From assembly GCA_000328365.1 (NCBI GenBank), contig KB300908.1, positions 139,928 to 203,927 of the forward strand: a stretch of DNA of 64,000 nt, written 5' to 3'. The translations under genes and the position numbers were made by a program. The stretch is from Capitella teleta (taxonomy: Eukaryota > Annelida > Polychaeta > Capitellidae). Positions 1-12,662 of this stretch are shown one piece after another. Position 1 is the stretch's first letter. The number at the start of each line of letters is the position of its first letter. The notes under the pieces were generated by a model. It made no database searches, had not been told where the DNA came from, and was given only the letters and a program-made list of their open reading frames with translations.

Positions 1-1861
1 TAACAATAATGTCTTTTTCTTTTTTTTTTTTTAGTTGTCTTCTTCAAATAATTTGACAATTACAAAAGTACGACACCGTAATAAGGTGCATTCACCTCAC
101 TCAATGAATATTGTTTATCTTTCTTAACGTCGCTTATATAACCAATTAATTATGATCATTTTTGTAGTTAGATGTCATAGATATGTCATAAGATATTCGG
201 AATTTTTTTTACGAATTGACGAAATTTTACAATAACTATGCATCATGGCGGACGGATTTGTTGGCGACCTTGTGAGATGCCCTTAACATATTTTAGTATT
301 ATTAAATGATGTTCAATTTGATTCAATTATATGTATTCACTATTACTCTGAGGATAAGATGCGTGAATGTTTTGTTAGTATCATAAGTTAATAAAATACA
401 TATTTATTCCATACATTTCTACAACACAAACAGCTAGGACTAGCGTTGTGGCAATTAATTACGGAACATGCATGCAAACTATTTTGTGTGTGAGTCATTC
501 CATAGTACAAAATACCAGGACAACTCATTGTTTACGTAAATATGACTGTATAATATATGCATGTATTTGTCACATTAGCATGCAATGCAAGATTGCTTAC
601 CGGTACATAAACAAATAAAGTTTTACACCCTAGGCTCCCATGAGCATGCAGAGGGGAGTTCACATAATAACATTAATGCGAAGACCCATTGTGGAATATA
701 ACTCCCGTGGCTTATTTTCTTCCCATGAAAGGATTTGTGGGTATTCACTAAATAATAATAATATAGAGTATCACAGAAAGGGTTTGATTTGAAATTGCAG
801 ATTTGATGATAGTGCCATTGTGCCTCTGCTTCTCTGAACCGAAATAAACGGGATATGTTTTCATCGTTTTAAAATGGTATAAAATATTATTGTACATCAT
901 TTTTTTCACTGTAGCGTTTGATCATAATTATATGCAATCAGAATATATTTGTTTGGGTCTCATTTATTAATTATCGACTAATCACATAAAATAATATTCA
1001 TTTCCATGGTCATGCAGAGGAGATGATTTATCTTTAAAACTAGTTATGTTATGTTGGGGTTTTTTTTATCGTGTTCTAAACTTCTAGAATTAAGATAATA
1101 TGTATGCTAGTTAATTTTAAAGATTTGATTTGTTTTCATTTGAAGTGGTGGATCTGGGGATGGCGTCCTTGTGTAAGCATGTTTGTTGGCAGCCTCTGAT
1201 GCTCTGAGCCAAACGACGAATGGGCGCTTTGAGGCGGCGTCGTTAATGCAGCATTTTGGGGAATATTTGCAATAAAATGACACAATAAAAGGTCATTTCA
1301 TAAGAGGCTACTGCTACCATAAATGATAATTATACTGGGGTACGTAGCACGCTTTTAAAGAAAAAGAGCTTTTTTGTAACAATTTACGCAAGGTAAATTA
1401 CCTTTGAATCACCTTGTACAATGTACTTGTGTTTGCCGAATGGGACAACCTAGGATTTGTACAGCTCGAAATCGATGCTCCAGCTCAAGTCGTGACACGA
1501 GCAACATAGATATTAAAACCAGCTTCAATAGCAGAATATGAGATGATGGGCTGCATATTATACGCCCACATTCATCTCGAGTTGCCCGTGTTGAGGATTG
1601 ACGTCCAAAATAGTCACTCAACGTCATTTGCATTTGTGCATTTCAAAAGGTTGCACACTGACCAAGTGAAAAATCAACGCTTAAGAGTTTCTTTGTTGAC
1701 ATGTAATAATTTAATGCAAAATAAGTACTTGCATTCATTACCAATGAACTCATCAAATTTCAAAATTCATGGGAAGCCTTCGGGTGCCAGCCATGTTAAA
1801 CCATAGATATGGAAACGAGATTCTTCATTCTTCTTCTTAGTATACAAGATCAGACATCACT
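1..1861. other. gene-free AT-rich stretch
   Basis: I see no exon with convincing splice sites, no conserved protein and no RNA gene here. The sequence is AT-rich with short homopolymer runs. The open frames near 1409-1806 overlap each other on both strands and resemble nothing I recognise. Confidence 0.5.
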
Positions 1862-2099
1862 CCCCGATTTCCAACGAACACTTTCTTTTATTGGGGAAAT
1901 CGAGCACAGGTGGGAGATTCATTAGAGGGTGCGGGCGTTTTACAGCCACACCTTCACAACGTGAGGTGATGTAACAACATCGTAAATGCATCAGATCAGG
2001 GGTCACAAAATGCATCAGATCAGGGGTCACAGGTGGTCAGGCAAAATGAGAAACTAATTAAACATTTAAATTAGTTTGGGCACAGGGGTAACCGCGACA
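1862..2099 (+). repeat. 240-bp dispersed repeat, copy 1
   Basis: About 240 bp that recur in the same orientation at 14770-15001. Shared blocks include TTTTATTGGGGAAAT near the left end, GAGATTCATTAGAGGGTGC, ACGTGAGGTGATGTAA and ACAGGGGTAACCGCGACA at the right end. This copy carries an internal tandem duplication of about 24 bp (ATGCATCAGATCAGGGGTCA occurs twice, 1986-2031) that the other copy lacks. It codes for nothing I recognise. A SINE begins a few bases to the right. It could be a non-autonomous DNA element or part of a larger repeat; the class is unresolved. Confidence 0.7.
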
Positions 2100-2109
2100 G
2101 AGATATTGC

Positions 2110-2412
2110 AACACACATGAGGCATGATGGGGTCTTACGGCTCCACCCAAACCTTTCGGATGATACAGGCGCCAGAACAGAATCCCAGGACCGGGGTTTC
2201 CCCCCTACTCTTATCGATAAATCCCAAGGTTCTTTCTTTATCCTGTATACCACCGTAGACAGTAGTACACAGCGCCCGGTCATTTACGCAGTTGGGCAGC
2301 ACTGCAGAGTCACCAAATCATAACATCCGTGGCCCGATCGGTTCTCGAACCCGGGACCTCCACGGTCGGCATAGAATTGCAGTCAACCGGTCAAACCGAC
2401 CGAGCTATTCGG
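2110..2412 (-). mobile_element. tRNA-derived SINE, copy A
   Basis: This copy reads on the minus strand, with its tRNA-like head at about 2335-2412 and its tail near 2110. The head has an A-box-like TAGCTCGGTCGG and a B-box-like GGTTCGAGAACC. The body shares long blocks with the copies at 12330, 52905 and 54744, for example the segments around GGCGCCAGAACAGAA, TTATCGATAAATCCCAAGG and GTTGGGCAGCACTGCAGAGT. An open frame running through it (2292-2735) is SINE read-through, not a gene. Confidence 0.75.
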
Positions 2413-5400
2413 TTTTTATAACGATCGAAGATACTACTGCAATGGAATTGGTAGATATTCGCTCCGTATTGAACTCCGACGAATATATACTGCTCGAGGC
2501 TTCGATCGGCTTCGGATATTCGGACAGATTCAATATTCGCCCATCACTACATGATATCCATCATGGAAGAGATGACGTCATCGCGAAGATTGCGTCACCG
2601 ACACCAGGTGTGTTCATTTCGTCCAAATGGACATTGCATTACCCGTTGCATGCGGTCAATAATCCTAATGCTTCAAGATTTTATCCATCGGCTCAGAAAA
2701 CCGCTTCAGGTTACCAAGAAATATTTCTACATTGATCACTGACGTCTATAGCTCCGGTCTCGGATGACATGAACATCAGTCCCAGGGGCTGTTCAGCATT
2801 GGGAGCATGCACGGCAAACAAAGGACGAATGATAAGCGAAGTTTGCAGGCGAACGAAATGTCTTTTGTGAGCGAATATCATGAATATGCGATATAAATTA
2901 CGTAAGAAAGAAGATCGACGCTGAACAGTAGCAGACTCGGTTTCTGTGCTCCGTCAAACGAGAAATGCATGTTTTGTCCATGAATATTGAACAATGCTGA
3001 GCTGAGTGTTGAATTGGAGTATGGTTTTTGTATGTGTTTGTGTACAGCCAAGCGGTATTGATTATTGCGAAGATTACTTTAAAATAAAATAAAAAACACA
3101 GGTTGCCATGGTTATAATGAAGCACAGTTTCATCTGGATGTAATTCAGATAGATAATATTTCAATTGAACTTTTCGAAATTATAAGTTTTTTAAATATTG
3201 GGGCAGAGAAAGCTCTTGAAAAATGCTAGAAAACATCGCTCATGAAAGGTGTCAATTTTGTCAACCGTCAACATCGTGCTTGTCAATTTAAGAAACTCGA
3301 GAAAGAGATTGATTCACAATTGTCCTTTTTCATCACGCGAAGAAATGAATTAAATTTTCTCATTATATTTAGGCCAATAATTATTTAATGTAAAAATATT
3401 TCGCATCGTGTTCACAAAGAATTACATAAGGAAAATCCGAAGCAAAACGCTAACCGCACTACAGACGTCGAATCCTTACGCGCCAACTGCTGCCTGTGAT
3501 TTTATCCATTCGTCCACTCAATGATAGCGGAGTTGGTTTTGCCGCACCAAAAACGCTCAAATTATAAAAAAAATGGGGCCTGGTTTTTGTATTATTCCTT
3601 ATTTTCATACACACTAATTCAAGTAGTCTGAATTTTATGGCGGGGAGATGCTCCATATCATACGACTTACTTGAGTGCTTCCGTGACGGTACATGTATAA
3701 GAATTACCTCTCGTTAAAATAAAAAACATAATTTAACTGCTTTTTATAGACTGCAAGAATCTCGTATTGAAACGACTTCGACACTAAACGTCCATGACGG
3801 CCATTCTAAAACAGGTCGATTGAAAGATTCTGAATTCGAAAACGCGTTACATAAGAAAGTTCGTTTGCATCCCGCGGGTCGCACCTAACTTACTCCGTGT
3901 TTCCATCGCGTGTTCATATTCAAAACCGACCAATCGAAGGAACAAACAACCTCTCCCCACAAAAATTGACAAAATCTTCGTCCAAAAACACAAACATGAA
4001 ATGAACACGACACAAATTGATTCCTCTTGTTCGCTGCGAGAGAGAAAGGCAAACATATCAACTTTCAACGTCGTTATTTTTGTTCAGCTTCGCGCCATTT
4101 CTTATGGAAGCCAATGGAGACGTAGCTGCTATGGAAAACGAAAACGACATCTGCTTTTAGATTGAGCTACTTGGAGCAGGCGTCGAGGATAAATGTTGAC
4201 CTTTTTATGATCCAGGTTCGCGAAAAATGGACAGCGTAGAACGACATGGTCCTCTGGTCTATGACTCATGTAATTTCGCAATATAACCGATATTAATGGT
4301 TAAAAGGTGGAATAAAACCAGCGGATGCATACCATTCATCGGTTGCAGCACGCAAATGTAATTTAGTTTTAGATAGCTACTCTCAGATTCGGCTTACTAT
4401 AACTTACCATGGAAAAAGCGCGGGAAGGCATATAAACGCGGGAAATCTCTTTCGGATAATAACTATACGTGCGGTGATGAGGGGCCCGCTGGAAATGCCG
4501 AGGCCAAATTCATTTGTATGACAACATTCGTAATAAACCCAAACCTCGGGACTCTTTTGCGCCCAAACAGATCTCTTTTGGCGTGGAATCGAATTGGCGC
4601 CCCGGGAGATTTCGTTAAAAGAAAAACAAAAGAAATGGGGGCCCTTCGTGAGAGGAAATTAAATGCTCTCGCAAATGAACCCGTCTTTCTTCTCTTCTCT
4701 TGGACATCCGGTTGAAGTCATTGAGTCTTCGAACGGGCACCTCAGGAAGGGAGATTGTTCTCGGGGGTAATTCATGCCAATTTTTGATTTGACACGAAGG
4801 CAAGACTGCCTAAACACAAATTAAGATATCTATACATTCCTAACAAGACTGAAAGTTCCGTTCCTCTCTAAACTGATATCATTACTCGACAGGACGTTGA
4901 CGAGACGATCGAGCTGGATGCAGCTTGGTCAATCGAGTCTGAAATAGGGAGGCAGGTTGCGTTGCTATGGTAACCACACCCATAAGCACGCTAACTCTCT
5001 AGATGTAAGTCTATGTAAACATCTGACCATCTTCATATTATACATGTATCGCCATAAGAGAGACAAAAGCTTAGGCGAACGTTATGATGATCGGAAATAA
5101 GCCAAAGCGATGATGCTAACGGAATCATAACGCACTTTGGATGCGAACATCGAGAATCATAACGTGAGACATTGGGAAAGGTTCTGAACATTTGAGTGTG
5201 AATTTAGGGGAGGGAGATTCGGAGATGGGATTTAGAGGAAAACAAATTTCAAAAAGTCACTTTTGACTTCTGAGCTGAGCACTGAGGCTTAAGGTTATAT
5301 AATGCGATTTATAAATACATTTCCACAGACAATGTAAAGAGAACAGCGAAAACATTCAACATTCACATTTACACATGTACCAGCGTCTCATGCACACAAA

Positions 5401-5440
5401 CAATAAATAAGCAGCGCTAAAAATAAAATAAACGAAAAGC
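2413..5440. other. gene-free stretch of 3 kb
   Basis: No conserved coding sequence was found. A TATAAACGCG box sits near 4431, but no gene follows it. Short ATCATAACG words occur near 5124 and 5155, the same word that repeats at 11029-11085 and 14316. The rest is unremarkable AT-rich DNA. Confidence 0.45.
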
Positions 5441-7854
5441 TCACTTATTGGCGTCTGTTTTCTTGTCAGTTTTCTTCACAGGGCGCCTGTTCCTCATTGT
5501 CAGCGGTTTCGCTTTTAACTTTGCATTTTTCTCCTCTTCGCTCTCCTCCGTGTCATCCACATCTGATGAAGTATCAAATCAATAGACCAGCTTGGCATTT
5601 CTATTGCCTAGCTTTAATATAATGACCTTTTGACCTTACGGCCATGCATCTTAAGAATGATGCAATGAGCATTTGCTCAAAACTTTGAGGTTTTTTCACT
5701 TATTTGAGAGGAGAGAATAAAAATTTTCGGTCCAGCAGAAAGAGAACGTTAAATCCAGAATTTTTCCAAGTGCAAATATCAGGATAATACAGTCAAATTC
5801 TGGCCTTTTCACACCAACCTAAACACACCCACCTCTTTTAGCTTTCAAAAGTGGTTTCCCATTGACCTTTGACCTTTGGCTAACAGACCCCTGCATCAGT
5901 GAACAACGTGAAGAGACATTCAATTAGTAAATTTCCATCAAACCTTTGTGAGAAGCAAGTTCGCCAACTGTTGCTCCAACTTCTCCAACCTCTTCTCATG
6001 GATTTCAGAATTCACCTTCGAAAATAATATTAATATTAATGTCAGTGAAAGCAATATATAAATATACCAAGCATTGGATGTCCTAATAAACAGTTGCCTC
6101 CTTTTCCATTACACAAAAAAAATTGACAAACCTTTTTAGAACCTGATGCATAAAGAGTGCAATAGAAAATACTCTTTGGGCATTCATCTTGCACATGGAG
6201 AGTCAGAATTGAGGCGTCGAGGCCATCATTTCAGCTCAATCAAAACTCAACTCTACATGCTGGTGCTTTATTGTATAATAATAATAATTTATTGACTTAT
6301 ACAATGCGATATGTAGACATAAGTTTATATGTGCTTTATGATGAAACAAGGAGTTAAGAAGAGAAAATTAAAAAGTAGACAAGGTAAAAAGGGGAAGTAA
6401 GTTCATCAACTGTGATCAATAAAAAATTTCTGTTAAAAGGGTAGGTTTTCAAGATCTTCTTAAAAGAAACAATATTGACAATCTTATATGTTCTCCTTCA
6501 ATTCCAAGCTATCATGAATAGGCCCTTTTTCATGGCGCAGTCACTCTAGTAATTCTATGGTGACGATTATCCCTGAGGCAAAAGATTCAATTAACCACTT
6601 AATCAACAATTCTTCTGCATGGTATAAGACAAGGCTTAAATTTACGCACCACTTTCTTGGGGTAACTTTTGCACGCTGGACTGCTTTGACTGGTGTCGTA
6701 TTCACTGACTGTGCTGATTTCGGGCGTGGTGACGCCCCTCTGTCGGTAGGCCTCCATAGCGGCCTCAATACGTGGAAATGCCCTCCTGATGGGCTGCATG
6801 TCCTGTGTGTAGATGACCTTCATAAAACTCAATCAATTCCAACGAGCACAACCTCTTGATAAATATCTACTTTGTGTTAGTTAAGCTAAATGGTTATAGT
6901 TCTAATAATAAGAGAGATACTCACGGAGCTAGAGCTAGTCAAAAGATAATCCATGTATTGCTCAAAACCTGTGGAAAATAATCAATTTTAATTTATGCTT
7001 TTATTTTTAAAAAGCAGCATACCAGGAATGTCCGTCACAACCTCATCCGGGGTCACTTCCTGTCCGCGGCGATTGATTCCATCAAGAACGGTGAGAGAGG
7101 GAAGAGCGGTAAGAATTGATGAACGGTAATCTGGAATTGAACCTGGATGTCATGCAAGAGCAAATATTCTTTGACACATACCATGTTGATGGCAGATAGG
7201 ATTAGAAGCCCCTGATTGGCTGAACACCAGATGCCGGAGGTTAACGCACCCTCGGATGCAGCGGCAGACGTGCGGCACTGATTGCAGCTGGTTTCCATGC
7301 AATTCCACGTGTAAGAGAGCAAAATCGTTTCCCTGCATAACTTGGAAGCCAGTCATGTCAGATATTTGGTTGTAGGAGAGATTCAGTTTCACCAAACACC
7401 TGCAAGAAATCAATATTTTATTAGAATCATGCTATGCATGTTGCGACATTAAAATGCGTGCATGGTCCTGATATTCCTCATACCCTAAACATGTTTTTGG
7501 TTAGAAACTTAGAATAGACTTATAAGAATTTAGCATACAAAAAAGATTTCCTGACCTGATGTTACTGAGTCCTTGCACACGTTGAATCCGATTACAGGCT
7601 AAGTTCAATGAACGCAAAGAGACAAGGGAATCCAAGCCCTCAATGCTTGTGATTTGATTGGATGAGAGATCAAGGTGCTTCAGGTGGTGAAGTTGGCCCA
7701 AGTTCTCAATCACTCTGATCCCATTGCAATGCAGATTCAGAACTTGGAGGTTGGACGAAAGCGGAACGTCGCGAATACTCTGTATCCCAGCATCGAAGAG
7801 ACAGAGCTCCTGATTGTCATCCAAATCCTCTCTGCCAGTGTAAGCAGCCGCCAT
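5441..7854 (-). CDS. LRRCC1/VFL1-like leucine-rich repeat protein, short form
   Basis: Eight exons on the minus strand: 7556-7854, 7182-7399, 7023-7130, 6925-6968, 6650-6802, 5944-6015, 5833-5890 and 5441-5562. All reading phases agree, giving about 357 residues. The start chosen is MAAAYTGREDLDD at 7854; the frame stays open upstream but loses similarity. Residues about 15-190 are leucine-rich repeats (LNLHCNGIRVIENL, HLDLSSNQITSIEGL, LNLACNRIQRVQGL, LNLSYNQISDMTG) followed by an LRR cap (YRSSILTALPSLTVLDGINR). This region follows human LRRCC1 almost line by line; LRRCC1 and its algal relative VFL1 act at centrioles and basal bodies. After the LRRs come a short helical stretch (EIHEKRLEKLEQQLANLL) and a mixed acidic then basic tail ending KKTDKKTDANK. 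Human LRRCC1 exceeds 1000 residues because of a long coiled coil that I do not find here. It may be a short paralogue, or the exon 5-8 join may be one isoform. Confidence 0.72.
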
Positions 7855-8667
7855 TTGTGTATATTCACAACTGCTGGTGATTATTTCTGGGGGATAAACA
7901 AGTAACAGGTCTGACAGTGACACTGTACGACTTGGGAAGAGGAAGGTAAACAACTGTATTATCGCCCAAAACAAGTCCGCGCATGAATTTTCGCTCAAAT
8001 TTCCGTTCTAAAAAAACACTAATAACTGTGAAATGGGTCAAATATTTAATTAATACAGTCATTGTTCAATAACATTTGGTTTTGGTGGGGGAAAAGTGTG
8101 TCATTACCGAAATGTAAATGTGAACAACTATCAGAAAAATTTGACAGGACCGCCAGAATATTTCGTCTGCAAAGCCTATCAGCATGGTAAGCGAAAGCTG
8201 GTAGCTAACACAATCGAAGAATCGTGAATCGCACGTTTAGTACACTCGCCATCATGGATACGAACCCTTGATGCCAAGTACGAGGCCGTCTGCGAAGCGA
8301 TCGTAGTCCAGGTCTGGTGCGTTAGGGTATTATGGTCAAATTTTTTTTCATGCTTGATCCATGCTACTATATCTCAAAGACTCTATAACTCGAAGTCATT
8401 TAGACAGTCCTTGGAAAATCGACATATCAATATTTAACTATAGTGGCTTAGAGTTTGTTTGTTCCTCCACCACCTAAATGGGTGCTGTTCATCGAGTCGG
8501 GCTCATTGTGTGGCAGGCATTCAGTTCCCTGATATAGCATACAAATCGACTTGTCATATGTTGAAGAGAGTGAGACCATGGTGAATTATTTCAGGGGGTT
8601 AATATGGTAACATTTTACCTGATAACTGGTATTATTGTTAAAGGCACATAGGAAGGACTAGGGACAT
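7855..8667. other. upstream region of the LRR gene
   Basis: This is the presumed promoter side of the minus-strand LRR gene. I see no second gene and no clear core promoter. Confidence 0.3.
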
Positions 8668-8735
8668 CGAGAAGCTCAGTTGGTTTGACTCACTGACTGC
8701 AATCCTATGCCAACCGTGAAGGTGGAGTAGACCCC
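8668..8735 (+). mobile_element. tRNA-derived SINE, copy B (head only)
   Basis: Only the tRNA-like head is recognisable. An A-box-like AAGCTCAGTTGG is followed by CTGACTGCAATCCTATGCC, which matches the head of the copy at 52905. The body is missing or decayed. Confidence 0.6.
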
Positions 8736-9999
8736 GAACCAACCGCCATAAGCTGCCAGCCGCCGCCATGGAGGCCTGAGTCATCAGCCAGCCATGGTAA
8801 AACGGCTAGCCACCATCTACATGCGCCGCCATTGTTCATATATGCCGCCATGAAAATTTTATGGGATATACTGTTTACAATAAACGGCAATAGTTGGGAA
8901 TTGAGCTGCGATTCTTAGTACCTGATCATCCATCATGTTCCCCTCTAGCATCCTCCTCTGCATAATGTCCGTTTCAGTACAGCTGTGTTTTGTTTTGGGT
9001 TTGCTCAATCTTGGAACAATAGTGCAGTCCTTGCCATTTGACGCAAGCAATCGCTCGCACACGCTACTGCTCGCGCAAAATCAAAGTCCTGCGAGCGATT
9101 GACCGCTCGCAAAGGCTTTAGCAAGTAATGAAAATCGCTCGTGTTGTGTATTTTTCCCAGCTCAACTGTAATACTGCGAATTGTTGAAAGGGCGCGCGAC
9201 AGCATGCGAAGGGGACGACGGGGGAGAGGGAAGGCAGAATGCGCCAAAGCGCATTGACTCCCAAGAAGGGGGGAGAAAATGTTTACACTTAGCTTGAAGG
9301 CGAGCAAACAATTAGCGTCGCGTCGCCTCAATGAATGTATAAACAAACTCGCCTTTATCTGATAGAGCTCATCGCTTACGGTATATATTAGCGTGTTCTG
9401 ATAATTCATAAATTCATTCCGGTTTTTCCAAGTCGACAATTTCTCAGATCACCAGCCATAAATATTTCTTATAGTATATAATTAAGTTACTTCCAACGTG
9501 TTACACACGAATAAGAGGAAGAGGGAAACTGCAGCTAAAGACATTTAAGAAATGGGAAGAGCAGCAAGAAATATCTGCAAGGATGGTCTCAATCATTCCC
9601 GAGATTTGGCGAGATAATGATACCGACATGGTGGTTAAGATATGAACTCAATATATATATTAATTCGTGAAATTAGCTGTTCAGCCTGTTGCATGTACAT
9701 GTAATTGGAAGTATTGAATTAATTGCTGTACTCCATCGTCATATTTAATTCATGTTCACCGTATTATCGACTGCCACGTTGTTTGGAAGCCGTTTGTCTT
9801 TTGCTTGAGTGCAGAAATGTACAAGTAATAGAAGCATGAAATTCAACAAGTCAGTGTGTTGATAAAAATAAAATAGATGAATCATTGAATAAAGGTCATG
9901 CCCTGTAGTACAAGCAAGATCAAAGCAAGATAAGTAATTCACACGATGCGTGCATTCTTCTCGGTTTCGTATGCCCTGTGCAGTGGTGCTAACTAACTA
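8736..9999. other. gene-free stretch with a CG-rich patch
   Basis: No coding sequence is recognised. A CG-rich patch at 9040-9330 contains an 11-bp perfect inverted repeat, CAATCGCTCGC at 9048-9058 and GCGAGCGATTG at 9091-9101, with a further GCTCGC word nearby. It could be a decayed transposon end or an unmethylated promoter-like patch. Confidence 0.4.
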
Positions 10000-11710
10000 C
10001 AGTAAAACCCCGCTAACTCGAAAACGGATAACTCGAAGACCCCTCTTTGTCGAAGTGTTTTCAAAGTCCCGACGACTCCCCTATACTTTAGCATTACAGA
10101 TTGCTCGAATTCCTCGAACCCCGCTTCGTCGAAAAACCCTCTTCCTCGAACATATTTTTTGGTCCCTTGAGCAAAATCGAATAGTATTCGTCAAAGTTTT
10201 TTTTAGATCAAAGAACCCTTTCGCTGATTGCAATTAAAGCAACTCTGTTTACTGTTTTGGACAATCGTTTACAAACAGAGTTCGACTCGCTTGTCACCTC
10301 TCGCATTATTCAGAAGTCAGCGTCTCCGTCTCTGTCTTTTCATTGCGTAATCGACCGCATTGTGTCGATTAAAGTAGCTGCCATGTTCAAAGGTTCAATC
10401 GTTCTTTTGTTCACGATGCTTGGTTAACAATAGAAGAGAGAGCATGTAGTGGATTTTCGATTGGAGTAAAACACATGAAGGCGTCTTTGATGAAGACGAT
10501 TACAGAAAGCGGTATAGCCTCAGATGTTGAATAGGCGGGAAACATCAATAATAAACAAACTCTGTCCATTAGTATAAAACCCAATCATTCGTCACAACAA
10601 ATTAATCATTCTGTCGACAAATCTCTGCGAGACATCTCTGCAATAATGGCGACTAAATGAAAGATCACGTGTGTAACCCTGGAGACCAAGTTCCTGGCGA
10701 TCAGCGAAGCTGAAGCTGAAGGGAAGAAAAAGGCCATCGCCGATAAGTTTGGATTCTCACCAAGCACCCTGTCACTTGAATGAAAATTTCTGAGAAGATT
10801 CAAGTGCATTATAGAGAAGAGAGTGGAGGTGACAGGAAGCGAGCGAGGTTGTGCGAATACCCGGACGTGGAAGAGGCGTTGATGCTGTGGTTCAAGGCTG
10901 CAAGAACAAAGAATATCCCCCTCTCTGGGCCGATTTTGTATATTTTGTAGTAAACAACGCAAACAAATCATTTTTTTTTTTTTTTTTTTTTATGTGCTTT
11001 AAAGTGTTCAAGGGTAGGTCATTACCCTATCATAACGTATTTTGAGATCAATAAGCTATCATAACGTCATCTCATAGATCATAACGTTACCAAAATGTAG
11101 AGAATTCGAAAACCCCGATTCGTCTTAATTGTTTAATTAACTTGTTAAGCATTAAAATTGCAGACGCAAATTCTGTTAAGTCTTTAATTTAATTGGTCGC
11201 TGGTTTAAGCGATGTTCAGAAGCGTAACGAATGAGATGACGAAGTTGTGAGTAGAGATCAATCGAGTGGAGAAGCAAAATCTGAGCTCGCGAAGGAAGTT
11301 TTGGAGGGGAAGCGAGGCAGTACGTGCGCGCTTTAATGCTATATTTTTGAGAGATTCGAGGAGTGGGAGGGAGCGAAGCAAGAAAATAAAGATGAACTTC
11401 ATATATTGGGCTTGATGGAATGGCTTATCACAAGCAGATTGAATAATGCCACTAAGCAGACAACCATCACAGATATTTTAGAACAATAAAAATCTTTAAT
11501 TGGCCTCATGTCATTGTTTATGAGGTCTTTTTACCTCCTGCTTCATTCCTATTGATATATGCTACTATGCTAATGCAAGACATGGGTTTTGAGAGTTTTA
11601 AAATGACACACAATTTTGATCAATTTGTGGTCTGAAATGTAATCCGCCCTTTTCGTTAATCCGTCAGTTTTCTTGGGAATGGAGGAGGGCGGATTAACGG
11701 GGTCTGACTG
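10000..11710 (+). mobile_element. pogo/Tigger-like DNA transposon relic
   Basis: Left end CAGTAAAACCCCGCTAA (from 10000) and right end, read inward on the minus strand, CAGTCAGACCCCGTTAA (from 11710) match at 14 of 17 bases. Both are flanked by TA, the usual target of the Tc1/mariner/pogo group. Inside, plus-strand 10675-10780 encodes KKKAIADKFGFSPSTLS, like the Psq helix-turn-helix at the start of pogo transposases, with a stop codon shortly after. 10833-10955 encodes EYPDVEEALMLWFKAART followed by KNIPLSGPIL, a CENP-B-type helix-turn-helix. The DDE catalytic domain is absent and a T-run lies at 10970-10992. It is a dead internal-deletion copy, or two related elements side by side; the diverged ends leave this open. 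Confidence 0.6.
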
Positions 11711-12329
11711 TATACATGCATTCGGTTTGCCATTCATTTCGATGATTATTTGTCTCAACAGGGGAGGTTTCATGAACTTTCTTTGGTGTTGATTTCTGAT
11801 AGCGCAGATAACTTTATCTCTCGACCATACATGTCGACAAATATTAAGCATGCCAATGTAGATGCTGTAATAGGTACCATCATTTGGTTCTTGTATCTAA
11901 GTATCCGTTATTCTTCATACTAGTTTTTACTCAGAATGTATTTGACATATATGAATACTATCAAATACAACTGTCAACAACTAATCCAGGGAGAAAAGCT
12001 GCATTGTGGATTATTGACTATAAGGTCCTCCAAACAAATCGGTTGCTATGAAGGGTTATAAGATAATTTCTCCTGTAGAGCACAGATACCATGACAAATT
12101 AACTTACATTTTTATTCATAATCAATTTAATTCTTCATATTTTAAAAAAAAGTTATTAAATAGTTTTGGAAAAGTGCATGCTGTTGCCTTGCTTTTGGCT
12201 CTGAATGTATATGTTTTAACAGCAATAATTTTATTGATTTCTGGACTCAGTGAGAGAGAAATTATGTTTGCTTTGAGCCGCTTGAGCTCTGATTTTTACT
12301 CAGCCGTCGGCTTAAAAAAGTCTACTTAA
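11711..12329. other. gene-free stretch
   Basis: An open frame at 12048-12329 (93 codons) has a hydrophobic middle but no recognisable family and runs into SINE sequence. I do not call it a gene. Confidence 0.35.
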
Positions 12330-12662
12330 CCAGCTAGCCGCCAAATTGATGCTTCAACCAGTTGTACTTTCACGGGGTCTCAGGTCGAGGTTCAAGACCC
12401 GATTGGGCCACAGCCGTTATGATTGTGAATTTATTATTGTAATATATTATAATTATAATTCTTTGGTGACTCTACAGAGCTGCCCAACTAAGTTACAAGT
12501 CCAGGCGCTGTGTACTATTGTATATGGTGACATGCAGGATAAAGAACCCAAGGGATTTATCGATAAAAATAGTGGGAAACCTCTTTTCAGGCTTGTGTTC
12601 TGATGCCCGTATCACACAAAGGGGTTGGCCATAAAAGGCCATGATGTCCCATGCCTCATGCT
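12330..12662 (+). mobile_element. tRNA-derived SINE, copy C
   Basis: Plus-strand copy with a decayed head but a clear B-box region (GAGGTTCAAGACCCGATTG at about 12389). The body blocks GGTGACTCTACAGAGCTGCC, CAGGCGCTGTGTACTATTG and GGGATTTATCGATAAAAATA are shared with copies A, D and E. Confidence 0.7.

Noticed and set aside
2292-2735. 147-codon open frame
   Set aside because: Its first third is SINE copy A read in reverse and the rest has no recognisable protein character.
9005-9439. 144-codon minus-strand open frame in the CG-rich patch
   Set aside because: No family, no splice support; the frame is explained by the CG-rich, stop-poor composition.
10606-10971. 121-codon minus-strand open frame
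   Set aside because: It is the shadow of the pogo-like transposase remnant encoded on the plus strand.
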